Assembly: GCA_026745465.1 (NCBI GenBank)
Contig: JACYXH010000410.1
Location: 1,320,001 to 1,384,000 of the forward strand
Reading direction: 5' to 3'
Source of the DNA: Lota lota
Taxonomy: Eukaryota; Chordata; Actinopteri; Gadiformes; Lotidae
DNA length: 64,000 bases
In this document: positions 1 to 50,822 of the stretch, in pieces
How positions within the stretch are numbered: the stretch's first letter is position 1
How the letters are laid out: each line of letters begins with the position of its first letter
Program-made: the position numbers and the translations under genes
Notes under the pieces: generated by a model
Database searches by the model: none
The model's input: the letters and a program-made list of their open reading frames with translations, nothing else
What the model was told of the DNA's origin: nothing

Positions 1-500
1 AGCCTAAGGCTAACTGCCACACCAGCTGCGACAACCTCTTTTACTCCAAAAATAAATAAATAGGTTCAATAAAGAGCAACAGTTCAATAAATAATTCCAT
101 GTCCTCAAACAACCCGGAATAATACGCCGTCACTAGCCGCCGTAGCTCTGTGTATGTTGCCATGTTAAACACAGTTTTCCATTATATAAGAACGTGTTAA
201 AAAAAAAAGCTATGTCGAAATAGAAGCAAGATTTGGCCATATATATTTATTTATTTGGGTACACTGGTTCAACCTTCCACACTGCCCACTCAAGCAACAA
301 TAATAACGTGGACAAAATGGGAGCTAGCAAACAGGCTGCCCACGTAGCAGATAGCATACAGTGTTCCAAGGTTGAATAGTGGGAATGCTGGAGCGATCAG
401 TGACCCAGTGACTGCACACAGTCAGATATACACACACAAACAATTTTGGAAATGTGTGCAATGTACTATATATATATGTGCACTATATATGTGCACTATA
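1..500. other. AT-rich flank, no gene seen
   Basis: No supported reading frame or repeat until the 40-bp array begins; a short GTGCACTATATAT duplication sits at 470-500. Confidence 0.5.
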
Positions 501-745
501 TCTTTAGCGAAGGAGTAGATAACTAGTGAAGAGATAGATATCTATAGTGTAGGAATATATAACTAGTGAAGAGATAGATATCTGTAGTGTAGGAATAGAT
601 AACTTGTTAAGAGATAGATATCTTTAGTGTATGAATAGATAACTAATGAAGAGATAGATATCTTTAGTGTAGGAATAGATAAGTAGTGAAGAGATAAATA
701 TCTTTAGTATAGAGATAGAAATCTATAGTGAAGAGGTAAATATCT
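500..745. repeat. 40-bp minisatellite, about six copies
   Basis: GAGATAGATA recurs at 531, 571, 611, 651 and 691, with TCTTTAGTGTAGGAATAGAT and AACTAGTGAA between. AT-rich; the ends fade out. Confidence 0.93.
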
Positions 746-1256
746 ATAAAAATCTAACCCTAAAACCTAACCCTATTACCACAACCCAATTACTAACACT
801 ATACTCAACCTAATAGCCCTACCAACCCTTACCACACTAACCACATATACTAACCCCTTACCAACCCTACTAACCATATTACGAACCCTTTCTGACCAAA
901 CTAACCATATATACTAACCATAGTACTAACCTTAACCCGACTACTAACCCATATCCCTTACACAAAACAACCCCCTTACCCTAATCCTAACTCTAACATT
1001 TAACCATAACCCTAACACATAACCCTATTCCTAACTAACACATAACCCTATTACTAACTCTAACACATAATCCTATTCCTAACTAACACATAACCCTAAC
1101 CCTATTCCTAACTCTAACATATAACCCTAAGCCTATTCCTAACTCTAACATATAACCCTAACCCTAATCCTAACTCTAACATATAACCCTATTCCTAACT
1201 CTAACATATAACCCTAACCCTAATCCTAACTCTAACATATAACCCTAACCCTATTC
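745..1256. repeat. Degenerate telomere-like CCCTAA repeat block
   Basis: About 500 bases of AACCCTA, CTAACCC and variants. The later part (1,000-1,256) shows a higher-order unit with TAACCCTATTCCTAACTCTAACATA. Resembles interstitial telomeric DNA that has diverged; orientation is CCCTAA on the plus strand. Confidence 0.8.
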
Positions 1257-1925
1257 TGTCGCGTTTTAAGAGAAGGAGTCAGGTGTTGTGAGGTAGCCGA
1301 GGTGGGGGCTGGGAGGGCGAGCAGGGCTAGATATGAGACAGATTGGCTGCTAGCAAGAGACATGATGTTACGTGAGGAGAAAACACATGGTTAGGATGGA
1401 ATTTAATGTCGATGTAATAACGTGACAGTGCTGGACGGTCCACAGAAATAGGAGATGTCAGACCACCCCGTCCTACACCTCTCTCCTCCCCCTCCTCCCC
1501 CTATGTAGCGGTAACGGGGAACGGTGTGTGTGTCCGTGTGTGTGTGTGTGTATCTGTGTGTGGGGTCCAAAAGTATGGCAGGTGCTGAGCTCCAGTCAAC
1601 TGCTCACTCTGTGACCTATATCTTGTGTTGTGTGAGTCACTGCAGCAGTGTGTGTGTGTGTGTGTGTGTGTGTCTGTCTGTTTGTGCTTGCATGCAAATG
1701 ATTGAATTCCCCTTTGATCGTTGTGGCGTAACACACGATCTAGTAGCTTGTGTAGATTTGATTTTTCCATGAATGTAATGGTTTCCGCCAAACAGACACA
1801 CTCACATACATACACTAACACGCAGAAACACACACACACACACATTCACACAAATACGACCACAGTGTTCTTTATTAACATGATAAAGACTTCGTATAGA
1901 TGTGTGTATGTGTGTATATCTGTGT

Positions 1926-1927
<2 letters not shown>

Positions 1928-1976
<49 letters not shown>
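1928..1976. repeat. (TG)n microsatellite
   Basis: Pure TG run. Smaller TG or CA runs lie at 1,525-1,560, 1,650-1,675 and 1,830-1,845. Confidence 0.97.
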
Positions 1977-1979
<3 letters not shown>

Positions 1980-2299
1980 AAACAAATCTACACGAGGTAA
2001 TAGGAGGAACACTATTTAGACCAACAACCACAGGGAAGAAATGTCTATCAATCCAAGCCTGTATCCTCTCCTGACACACAAATCATTCAGGTAACGATGA
2101 TCAATGTTCTGTTTATCAACCGCTCCATGAAGTGTGGTCATTATTGGGCCTATAGGACATTTCCCTTAGAAATGTGGGGAACAGATATCCAATATTCTGA
2201 TTCAGCGTGAATAAACGTTTCCAGATACATGTCCTCACCAGACTAGTCCGACTTTTACCGGTCTAGCTCCCTCACTTCTGTTTGCATTCGGAATTGGGG

Positions 2300-2720
2300 A
2301 TGCAGCCAACCATTGGTCCATCAAGCTGCCCGTTCCGCCCTTCCACTCATGTCAAGACCAATCCGCCCAATCACAGCTCAAGCTGACTTGGGATTGGCCT
2401 GCCCCGAATGTTAGGGTCTTCCCCCAGGCTCTCTTGTACAACAACTCGACATCACGGCTGACACCCCACAGAATCCCTGACACCGCGCAGCACAGTGAAA
2501 ATGTTCAACCTTCTAGTCAGTTCCTGTTTGTTCTTCGGTGTCAGCCTATCGCTGGCAGCCAACACAAAACACACAAACCACTTTGGTTTCGCTTCCTGGA
2601 AACCGACGTTTGCAAACCGAATCCCACCTGCTATCACTGGAACCCCACCTGCTCTCCCTGTGTCCTCACTTCCCCTCGCAGCGAGTGACGCTGGGTCACT
2701 CGCTGTGATTGGACGGAAAG
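2300..2720. promoter_or_regulatory. CCAAT-rich, GC-richer patch (promoter-like)
   Basis: Several CCAAT/ATTGG motifs (about 2,312, 2,357, 2,366, 2,392 and 2,706) and an 11-base inverted repeat CAGCGAGTGAC-GCTGG-GTCACTCGCTG at 2,679-2,705. Promoter-like by composition only; no transcript can be assigned. Confidence 0.3.
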
Positions 2721-2818
2721 CGATAGACAGAACCGGCCCGGCAGCGGGGCAGCGGATGCCAGCCGGGTACCGGGTCCGGAGTCCCTTTGATCTCCCATCG
2801 TACCGGACCCGGGAGTAG
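2501..2818 (+). CDS. Possible small secreted-peptide ORF, unrecognised
   Basis: An ATG at 2,501 opens 105 codons. The N-terminus MFNLLVSSCLFFGVSLSLAA looks like a signal peptide with an Ala-Ala cleavage region. The rest is Pro/Ala/Ser-rich, with isolated basic residues and no Cys, and matches no precursor I know. It lies in the CCAAT-rich patch. Could be a single-exon ORF, the first exon of a gene, or chance; codon use gives no help. Confidence 0.18.
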   Translation: MFNLLVSSCLFFGVSLSLAANTKHTNHFGFASWKPTFANRIPPAITGTPPALPVSSLPLAASDAGSLAVIGRKAIDRTGPAAGQRMPAGYRVRSPFDLPSYRTRE

Positions 2819-2922
2819 AGGGACAAAGCTGCTGATGACTACAGGAGAGCTGTGTGTATCTCTGTGTGCGTGTGTGTGTGTACTCAAATGTGTGCATGTG
2901 AGAGAAAGAAAGAGTGAGAGCC

Positions 2923-3100
<178 letters not shown>

Positions 3101-3314
3101 AGGAAATTTAAGAGAAGGAGTATTAATGTTCTGTTTGTTTAGCAACGGCACAAACCCCAGAAAAGATATAACACAATAAAAAAAAACGAACATGAAAAAA
3201 TGACAAGCTGAAATATCAGGCTGAAGTTTGTTGCGCGAGTCAGACACTGGACTGGGCATGCAGAACAAATATACGAGATCCCTATCCTTTAATCAGCTCT
3301 TATTGGTATGCTCT

Positions 3315-3431
<117 letters not shown>

Positions 3432-3626
3432 GCACAAAATAGGCCTGTATTGATCATGCATCAAATCAAAGACAACGCATTGTTGAAGAAATCATAATGA
3501 CACGTAGGCTTTAATTGCTGAATAAACTCATTATCCCGGACCAAATGACAGTAGCCTTGCGGCATAACCTGTGTTCTTAATTGTCGCAAAATATGATACT
3601 GGTTGTGCTGTGCTTCTTCAACTCAC

Positions 3627-4000
3627 CATTCACTCCGTCCACATCCGAGGGCTCTGGAAGTCCGGCCCGTCAAGCCGTGCAGGTGATAAACAGAGCGGCT
3701 GACACGACGGCATACTACCCCCGGTGGAGCTGGGGATGGAACCAACAACCGTGGACGCGTTCTGCTCACTCCGCGCAACACTGAACAACAACTGTCGAGG
3801 TGTATTCACGCTGCCTCTTGGCATTTCGCAGCAGGGTCCCCTCGAGCGGTGTCCTCCTAGCTATTGTCTCCTCGGTCTGTTGGCAGGCAGGAGGAGGGAG
3901 AGCAGAGGCAGTAGGGAGAGATGGGATGGGGGATGTTAGGCCCGCCCATTTTCAACCACTCGACCAATAAGAGGGACGCTCAGCTCGTTCCTGAGCGACC
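3627..4000 (-). promoter_or_regulatory. Promoter-like segment with a possible non-coding exon
   Basis: A CCAAT box (about 3,963) and a GC-rich GCCCGCCC sit beside a G/A-rich tract, and on the minus strand a strong donor AATG|GTGAGT ends at 3,627. This may be the first exon of a minus-strand gene lying left of the window, but nothing further is visible. Confidence 0.25.
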
Positions 4001-4744
4001 GGCGGCTTTGCTGTCTCCATACAGATTAGACTACAGTACCGTACAGACCGGGAAACAACATGCTCGCCTTCTTGAGTTTTATTCTAAACAGAGGAGTGTC
4101 CAAGGAAACTCCAAACGTAAACAATATCATGCAAACTCAACCGTCACTTTGCCGAAATCTGCCGCGTCGCGGTGGAGCAATAGACATTAACGTCAAGTGC
4201 ACGCCATCACATAAGTACACACCGAGGAGGCTACACATCTATAGCCTTGTTTGGATTACCAGCTCATTTGTTTCAGTCAGCGAAGTGGAAGCTGCTCTTC
4301 AGGCTGGTTGTAGGCGAAATATTACCGATCATGACATTGCAAGATTGAGCAAAAACACATGACAGTGTCCCTATATATGCCCAATCCTTCTGGTTGCCAG
4401 GGGGTTGCATCACAGTATCATCTCCACCCGAGGCACGGGTTTCTATGAGAAACTCTTTCCAGATACAATACAGACACATCTCTCAGACCTGACACGAACC
4501 ACCCAGCTACGCGAAACGCTGGAAATAGCAGAACTGCACTACACTAGGATGATCTCTTTTAACAATCAGAATGCAGAATTGTTTTAAGTAGATGGGCAAC
4601 ATCAGACAGCTGGCGTGTCGCAGCAGGGAGCCGTGCAGTAGGTGGATATTATATTTAGCCATGTGTGGAAAGGTGACGACAAACTCAGGGTGACCTAGGC
4701 CCTTTCAACATAATCCATGCAGACACAACCTGTTAAGGATACTT

Positions 4745-4930
4745 TTTCAAAAAAGTAACATTACATTTAAGGATTTATTTTCAGATAAGTAACGGATTGC
4801 TTTATTGGACAAGTAACGCATTACATTTTGGGAAAGTAACTGATTACTTTTTATGAAAGAAACAACTTTTTGGAAAAGTAACATTACTTTTTGGATAAGT
4901 ACCGGATTACTTTCAATGATAACCTTTCCC
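4745..4930. repeat. Degenerate AAGTAAC/GATTACTTTT repeat
   Basis: Alternating AAGTAAC, GCATTAC, CTGATTAC and ACTTTTTGGA blocks of about 30-35 bases. AT-rich, of a type seen dispersed in fish genomes. No gene here. Confidence 0.6.
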
Positions 4931-5359
4931 CTCATTCCACCAGTTTTCTGGTTCCTTTTCGGATGTGTCAACAACATGTTGACAGTTGTGCAATGGTGAG
5001 AAGAATGGCTGTTCTGGAACAGAGCTTATGTCAACTTGATAATTAATAGAAGGATTTGCATTTTCATATGTTAAGTCTAGTATGGCATTTAATATCAGAA
5101 GCCTCTATTTAGCTTCACAGGGTTAAGAGAAGAAAATACAGAATATCTATTTAGGTCTTGATGTTTGTTATTCTTCTATTTACTTTGACACCAACACCAC
5201 TTTGAATATTTTATGCATCGTTTTAATTTGTCCACGTTGTGTGCTATGATGAAATGATTATGCCCTCTTCATGTATCCAAAAGAGGGAGAGACATATTAT
5301 GAAATGCTTTAGGTCTCCTGGCTTGTTACTATAATGCACAGATACATATAAAAAACAAT

Positions 5360-5939
5360 GAACTCAAGGCAGAAAGATTTTTATTTTCATTAAAATGCCA
5401 CAGTTAAACAGAAGCATACGACCAACAATAGCTTCAATATTAAAAACATTGTGTATGTGTGCTTGGATGTGGAATTGTTTAGATGCTGAACATTCACAAC
5501 TACAATAACAGGTCTCGGCAGTCTACGCTATGGTCTGTTAAGAAAAGATTGGACAACCTTTGTAAAATGCCACATTTGAAAAGGAACGTGCAAACGCTGC
5601 TGACAAATTACAGTGGAAACACCAATAAAAGAAGCGATTAAAAAACACTAATCTTTAGTAAAAAAATGAAATAAAGTACATAAATCCACAACAAAGCGAA
5701 CAGCTGTGCAAAGACCGTAATGATCCCTCCGTTTTCAGTGCCTGAGTAGAAACAGTAAATAGTGCCCACGACACAGAGGCCTTCATCAAGTCCTCCGATA
5801 TAAAACCTCATCTCGAGGTGAAAGGTCACCACAGCGCTTAACCACCTGGTCCACAGAGTGATAAAAAGAAAGACAGAGTGCAAACTACAAAGGGTGGGGG
5901 GGGGGGGGGGGGGGTTGTTTTGTTTCCAATCACGGTATG
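5360..5939 (-). other. 3' UTR and poly(A) signal of the giant gene
   Basis: After the TGA at 5940 the minus strand runs about 560 bases to an AATAAA hexamer (plus-strand TTTATT at 5380-5385). A 19-base G run on the plus strand (5896-5914) becomes a C run in the transcript 26 bases after the stop. No other reading frame of note. Confidence 0.55.
5896..5914. repeat. G19 homopolymer
   Basis: Nineteen consecutive G after GGGT. Similar C runs at 6,423-6,448 and G runs at 6,657-6,672 and 37,252-37,271. Assembly length uncertain. Confidence 0.9.
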
Positions 5940-44818
<38,879 letters not shown>

Positions 44819-45629
44819 GTGTCCCGCTGGTCTGCAACATAGTTTGAAATCACATGGTTAGAACCCTGTGACGCTTTGAGAAGTTATCCAAACAGGAAAA
44901 TAAACTAATCAATTATCTCAGAAAGAGAAAAGGAGACCAATATATAAGGAAACAATTGTTTTACACCTGTTCTTACTTTAACTCAGAGCCATTGTGTTGT
45001 TGAGAATTGAACTCAAACCAGATTTGAACAGACACACACACAAAGGACTTAACACCTACGCATAGGGAAATGGTAAGAGGCTGAGGGCAATTTCTAGACG
45101 CATCACACCCAGTAACCCATCAGCCTTGTCATTCTACGGACGTGACTAACAAGCATTTGAAATGCGTCGGTCCGGTAGTTTGAACACATCTAAAAACTTG
45201 CATTATCATTCGTTTTAAAACGGTGTGTACCGATTGCTCCTCCAGGGAAACACAATGGGCCCTTGAAATAGACCTACTATGCAACAGTTAGCAAATAGCT
45301 ATCGTGAGGGATTAGCCAGGCTAAATAACTGAAATAACAAGTGAAGATCTGGTGATTGTGTGATGTATAATAACTACCATATAATGTGCTTATATGCTGT
45401 TCATTTCTCCTTGTACATGTCGTCTCCGATGCTCATTCATCCCAAGAACCTTGGCAGTAACATTCTCGGCAGCGTTCACATCATGTATTTTACATGCGCA
45501 TCACTTTAGCCCGCTAGCAGCACACTGGCAGACTGGTCTTGGTGTAATTCGGTGTTATATAGGTGAGCCCCAGCTCCAAAAATCACTTTTTGGTGAAACG
45601 GGAGCGTTGGCGGTGCAATAGCTGTAGCG

Positions 45630-45660
45630 CAGCGGTCACGTGGTCATATGACGTCATTTG
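45630..45660. promoter_or_regulatory. E-box plus full CRE in the inverted-repeat spacer
   Basis: CACGTG at 45,637-45,642 inside GGTCACGTGGT, and TGACGTCA at 45,649-45,656, only 6 bases apart. The pair lies between the head-to-head LOTUS and sulfotransferase genes and is palindromic, so it could drive both. Read directly; function inferred. Confidence 0.5.
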
Positions 45661-45871
45661 TATACTGTTGTAAGGCTACATCTAGTGGACAAACTTGTTC
45701 ATTTCGTCAATTCGTTAAATGTAGTGGAGCCAATGAGAAAAATACGAAGTGGCCTATTACAGTCTTGTAGACTCCTGTGCTTTTCTATAATGGTGGTTAT
45801 AATACATTTTATAATACGTGTGCCAATTAACTTACAGATCCGAATTTGTTTAATGTTGTCATGTTGTCTCG

Positions 45872-46141
45872 TTCTGAGATAATTGATTAGTTTATTTTCC
45901 TGTCCTGTTTGGATAACTTCCCAAAGCGTCACAGGGTTCTAACCATGTGATTTCAAACTATGTTGCAGACCAGCGGTACACCATGGAGGAGATAAAGAAA
46001 GAGGTCGTCCGACTGTGTAACGGCTACCGGAGGGTCTTTCCATACTGGAGATCCATGGACTATATCAGCGGACCTACGGGAAACCCCTGTGCCCCAGAAA
46101 GTAAGCGCACATCAGTAGATTAATGAAGGCAGATTTACTAC
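45872..46141. repeat. Right arm of large inverted repeat
   Basis: Inverted copy of 44,648-44,923. Similarity starts at TTCTGAGATAATTGATTAG and ends at GGCAGATTTACTA, covering intron, exon and intron alike, so this is a genomic duplication and not a retrocopy. Confidence 0.9.
45969..46100 (+). pseudogene. Inverted copy of LOTUS exon 1, frame broken
   Basis: Acceptor TGTTGCAG and donor GTAAGC are both kept. The ATG is at 45,983 and the first residues MEEIKKEVVRLCNGY are identical to exon 1 on the other strand. One C is missing at about 46,026 relative to the other copy, which shifts the frame, and the exon end is a few bases shorter. It points toward the sulfotransferase gene, whose first coding exon begins with an acceptor at 46,811. 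The copy could act as a 5' leader exon for that gene, but the open frame would not join the sulfotransferase frame. Confidence 0.75.
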
Positions 46142-46469
46142 TATTTACTTGTGGTATTTTCAAATCTCTAATTGACATTAATTCTTAATATATGTTTGTC
46201 TATTCCTGTTATGATTTCCCCCCTTTCAAAACAATGTCAACTTTTCTAAAATAACAACGAAATACATTTTTCATCTAGCTCCATGGCTTTATAAAATGTT
46301 AACTAAACCAAATCAATTATTATTTAGCAATGCACCTTAAGGTGAGGTGACACCTATTCTGGACAGACAAAAGTCCCGCCCTCTCTATCACCTATAACCT
46401 TCATTGGGAGGATCCCGTTCCAGGAGTTCCGTCGTGAGAGGAGAACGCCTGGAGGTCCATCGAGTATTT

Positions 46470-46775
46470 CTATAGCCATATAATTACCAAAAACTTATAT
46501 GCTTACTGTACACCTAGAAATAATAGAACAATAATAGAACAGCATGCAATTAATTTTTTATTTACCTTCATTTATTCAGGACTGTAGCCCAAAGTCCAAA
46601 TGCTTCAATACATAGCCCAGAGCTATTTAGAGTGAAACTGGTTTATTTCTCTATATCCTATAGCCATCAAATATGCTCATCATGTTAACTTTACACCTAG
46701 ACACACATATTTGATTTACCTTTATTTATTCAGGACTGTAGACCAAAGTCTGAATGCTTCAATATAGTATTTCAC
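46470..46775. repeat. Imperfect direct duplication upstream of the sulfotransferase
   Basis: Sequence at 46,556-46,612 (TTTATTCAGGACTGTAG, then AAAGTC and TGCTTCAATA) recurs at 46,713-46,770, and the preceding CTATAGCCAT...ACACCTAGA segments also match. The unit is about 155-160 bp, two copies. Confidence 0.6.
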
Positions 46776-46811
46776 TGTCTTGCTTGTCAACTACCGTTCC
46801 TATCCATGCAG

Positions 46812-48101
46812 GTTGCAGATATGACAGAAGAAGAGCTGTATACCGTGTACAAGGGTGTGTATTTGCCCAAACTGATTCACAGCACAGAGACCCTGAAATA
46901 CTACGAGGACTTCTCTTTTCGTCCAGATGACATTCTGATTGTTACCTATCCCAAGTCAGGTAAGACTTTTCCTGGAACACAATGGAAGTAAATGGTGAAT
47001 TATGGATGCAAAAAATAATATGAATAAGTAGTTTTGCTAAATTAGTTTTAAAGTAGTATGTTGGTGGGAAGTTTAAAAATAAGTTGTTATAAATTATTAT
47101 ACATTTATATATATATTATGTTATTGTTGTTTTCATCGTGTTTAACATTAAAAAGCAACGGTTAACATTCATTGAAATTCTAAGCAAAGGTTTATGTCTG
47201 AGAAATGCAGGAATAATGTGTCTAAGTAATTGAACATGTAGCAACAGAGTAGGCCTGCGGAAGATGTGTTTAGCAACGGTAATAATGTGTGTATGTGTAA
47301 AAAAAACACGACGGATTTAAATAATGACCAGGACACCCCGTCTATTCTGCTTATCACACGTTAACAACAGATGATTCTTGTACTTTTATCTGAAATTTAA
47401 ATATTATTCTGCAGCACTTTTAGCATATTGTTGGAATTGTAGAGGTGTCCTGGTATTGAAAAGTAATCAAAATAATAAGCGTGGAACAATATTGATCAAT
47501 CAGGATCAAGAATTCAACAACACTGTGGTATACGTGTTATATAATAATGATATAAAAAAAGTATATCACAACCAGTTGGCCAAATAAAAGTATCAAATAA
47601 GACAACTGCAACAGGAAATACACAACAGCACTACAAACCCCACAATAGTACCTGTATACACCCTGCGTGATGCTTTCAGGTACAACATGGATGCAGGAGA
47701 TAGTACCTCTGATCCTGAGCCAGGGAGACCCAGTAGTGGTGGACACTGTGCCCAACTGGGACCGGGTGCCGTGGTTGGAGGAGATCAGAGCACATGTCCT
47801 TAACCTGGAGCAGAGACCGTCCCCACGCGTCTTCAGTACTCACTTCCAGTACGACATGATGTCAACGTCCTTTTTCAAGGTCAAACCGAGGGTAAGCTAT
47901 ACAGCTTGGAGCCATACAGGTTTATTATGTAAAGATTTTAAAAAAATGGAAATGTCCCTGAACACTGCTATTTGTACATTTTGAACTATTTGTATACTCA
48001 TGCTTTACTATTTAGTCGGTAGCAGTCGCTTTTATCTGCTACATGACTTGGGATGAGTGACAATCAAAATGTTATTGCTGAGGTTGCCATGGCTAAATGA
48101 T

Positions 48102-48137
<36 letters not shown>

Positions 48138-48945
48138 GTGTGTGAGTGTGTCTGTGTGTGTGTGTGTTTTCTTCATTATTTCAGGTCATTTATGTGATGA
48201 GGAACCCGAGAGATGTATTCACTTCCTACTTTCACTTTAGTGGGATGGCCTCCTTCTTGGTTAATCCAGGGGCACAGACTGAATTTCTCCACAAATTCCT
48301 TAATGGAAAAGGTGTGTATGGATTGCTTGTGTATACCGTTTGTTCACTTTTACCCTTTGTGTTTGTTTTCACTGCGTGGCTTCATAGTTAATTTAGAGAC
48401 GGGTATTCGATATCTTTGGCCAATGCACATTCACATACATTTTTGTCTTCTCTAACCTTAGCAATATTCGGCTCCTGGTTCGATCATGTGAAGGGCTGGC
48501 TGTCTGCTGGAGAACAGCAGGACATCATGTACATCTCCTATGAAGAGATGATGCTGGTAAGAAGATGGCAAATACAGCTCAAAATACCCCTCTCTTTATC
48601 ATGTACACTTTAACAATCTAGATCAATCTTAAAACTTAAAGTGGTTCTATACAATACTAATAATAATAATCATGACACTTTTAACACATATTTATACATT
48701 CTATATTTATATATTATATTAAATTCCCAAATCAAATGTCACGTCACCCTCTGCCACCACCTAGTGGCGCCGGCTGCCCTCCCCCACGTGTCTCTGTTTA
48801 CCTCCCCGTCATCAATTAACCACGTGCACCCCGCTCTACACTCCTGCCTGCAATCAAGCAATCTACGCACCCTATTTACCCACCACTCTTCCTAGCAGCC
48901 GGCGCCAGTTCGTTTGCTATTCTCACTGATTCCCCCCCCCCCGGA

Positions 48946-48991
<46 letters not shown>

Positions 48992-50570
48992 GATCGCCCT
49001 CCCGTGAACGACCCCTCGTCTTCCTGACTACCCACTTGCCTATGCTCTCTGTCTGCTGCCGCCCGCCTGTTAACGACCCCCGCCTGCCTGACTACCTGCC
49101 TGCCTAGTCCTCGCCTGTTTTCCCGCATGAATCCCTTTAGCCCTTCTCCCATCTCGTCGTGTGTGTCTCTCGATTTTGGGTCCTGAGTTCGAACCGTAAC
49201 ATCATATGCATGATTCTATATAGAACCTCTAAGGTTCAATAGTTACTCAACATTTGGAACCCCAGAAAGGTGAAATATAGAACCTTCCACAATCCACTTG
49301 CCATCCATCTTCCTTTGCAGTAGACTAAAAAATAATACTTGCCATGGATTTCATGGGTTCCTGTAAATAATAACATGGAGAGAGTAAGCAAATGTGTATA
49401 TTTGTATTTTGGCAAATCCTTAATAGAGTACAGCTGCCGTGTCTTCCTTCTCTGGTTGCTACACTGACAGAGAGATAGGACACACTTGAGTGAGCGAGTG
49501 ATAAGTTGGCCTGTATACATGCATGTGTGAGATCTACTTTCCCGTTAATTGACAAACAGAATTACTTGCAGTAAAGATGACTCCATCCTTGCCGATTACT
49601 TCTAGTAAAAGACCTGCTGACTTTTGGAGAAACAGACCACTATGATCATTCACAACAAAACTTGAATGAACTTGTGAAGTAATTTTTTGTTTTTGGAGTA
49701 TGGCTTAAGGTTACAAAATACCAAACATTTGATTTTAAAAATGTAAAGCAATGTAACATTAATAATAGCTCGATTGTTATGCCAATGATCTTTTTTGGGG
49801 GTTTGATAATGTGGCAATGCTATAGGATACTTAGATAATTATTTAAGGCAAACTAATAACATTGTTTCTACAATTATTCTAAATATAATGGGAGGAAATA
49901 GCAAAACTCCCCTGGTTCATAGTGAGTAGTGTAGCTCCTGTCCATATCCTTTGGCCAGATGACAGTTGGTGTTGGAAGTGTCGGTTGGTTTGAGTCAAAG
50001 AATCATCCTAGAAAACAAAGGTCTATACAGAACCTATTTAGGCTGGGAGTGACACAAATAAATCTGAATGATACAAAGAGAGACAATGCTGATGTTGGGG
50101 ATGATGATGAGGATGATGATGATGATAAATACTTTAATAGCAGTGCTTTGGTAACCTCTGCTGCTGTAGGACCTGGAGGCCTCTGTGACCCGGATAGCTC
50201 AGTTCGTGGACATACCTCTGGATTCTGAGATAATAAGGACGATTGCAGAGCGATGTGTGTTTAAGAATATGAAAAAGAACAAAATGTCGAACTACTCACT
50301 AGTCCCCAGTGAAATTATGGACCAGAATGGGTCAGAGTTCCTCAGGAAAGGTAAGGGATTACTAAGAGCAGAAACAAACATTTAACAGTATGGTTAATCA
50401 AATCATTAGCCCTCAATACTGTGACTTCTGCATCATTTATTATATATTCTCTTTTTTCAGGTATTGCTGGAGACTGGAAGAATCATCTAACCGTAGCAGA
50501 AGCTGAATACTTTGATGACTTTTACCTAAACAAAATGCAGGATGTAAAATACTCATTTGTTTGGGATTAG
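46812..50570 (+). CDS. Cytosolic sulfotransferase (SULT family, amine/SULT3-like), complete
   Basis: Six coding exons: 46821-46959 (ATG at 46,821), 47680-47891, 48185-48311, 48462-48556, 50170-50350 and 50461-50570 (TAG). Phases are consistent and the product is 287 residues, the normal size for the family. It transfers sulfate from PAPS to hydroxyl or amine groups of small molecules in the cytosol. Visible motifs: 5'-phosphosulfate loop YPKSGTTW at 43-50, catalytic His101 in STHFQYD, 3'-phosphate contact RNPRD at 123-127, the PAPS motif RKGIAGDWKNH at 250-260, and the dimerisation motif K-x3-TV-x3-E at 258-267. All active-site residues are intact. Subfamily (SULT3/amine sulfotransferase-like versus SULT6) is a guess. 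An acceptor nine bases before the ATG implies an upstream leader exon. Another in-frame ATG lies upstream at 46,806 inside the presumed intron. Confidence 0.93.
48737..49201 (+). mobile_element. Solo LTR, Ty3/gypsy-like, fossil
   Basis: The segment starts TGTCACG and ends CGTAACA, short terminal inverted repeats of LTR type, in intron 4 of the sulfotransferase. It is GC-rich against an AT-rich flank, has an internal CTGTC tandem block, and ends with TTTTGGGTCCTGAGTTCGAA in the style of fish gypsy LTRs. The flanks TCAAA and TCATA may be a decayed target duplication. No internal viral-like part remains; looks like a moderately old solo LTR. Confidence 0.55.
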
Positions 50571-50822
50571 AAAATATATTTTTAGTTTTCTATCATGGCC
50601 TGGGACAAAGTAGCCAACCAATTGTAAAAGTGATATTACTAATGGCCATGATTCATCATGATTTACAACCACAATCAGAGTAAAGTATGCTAATGAAGGG
50701 TGAGTTTGACAGCACTGTATTACGAAGGTATGTTACTGAGGTCTTATTGTTATTGTCTTGTTATCTTAGTTAGGTTTCTTCAGAACAGCTGTAACATAAC
50801 AGCTGTTTAACAATGATAATTG

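Noticed and set aside
46005-46960. LOTUS-sulfotransferase fusion protein
   Set aside because: The frame from the copied LOTUS exon does not match the sulfotransferase frame after splicing.
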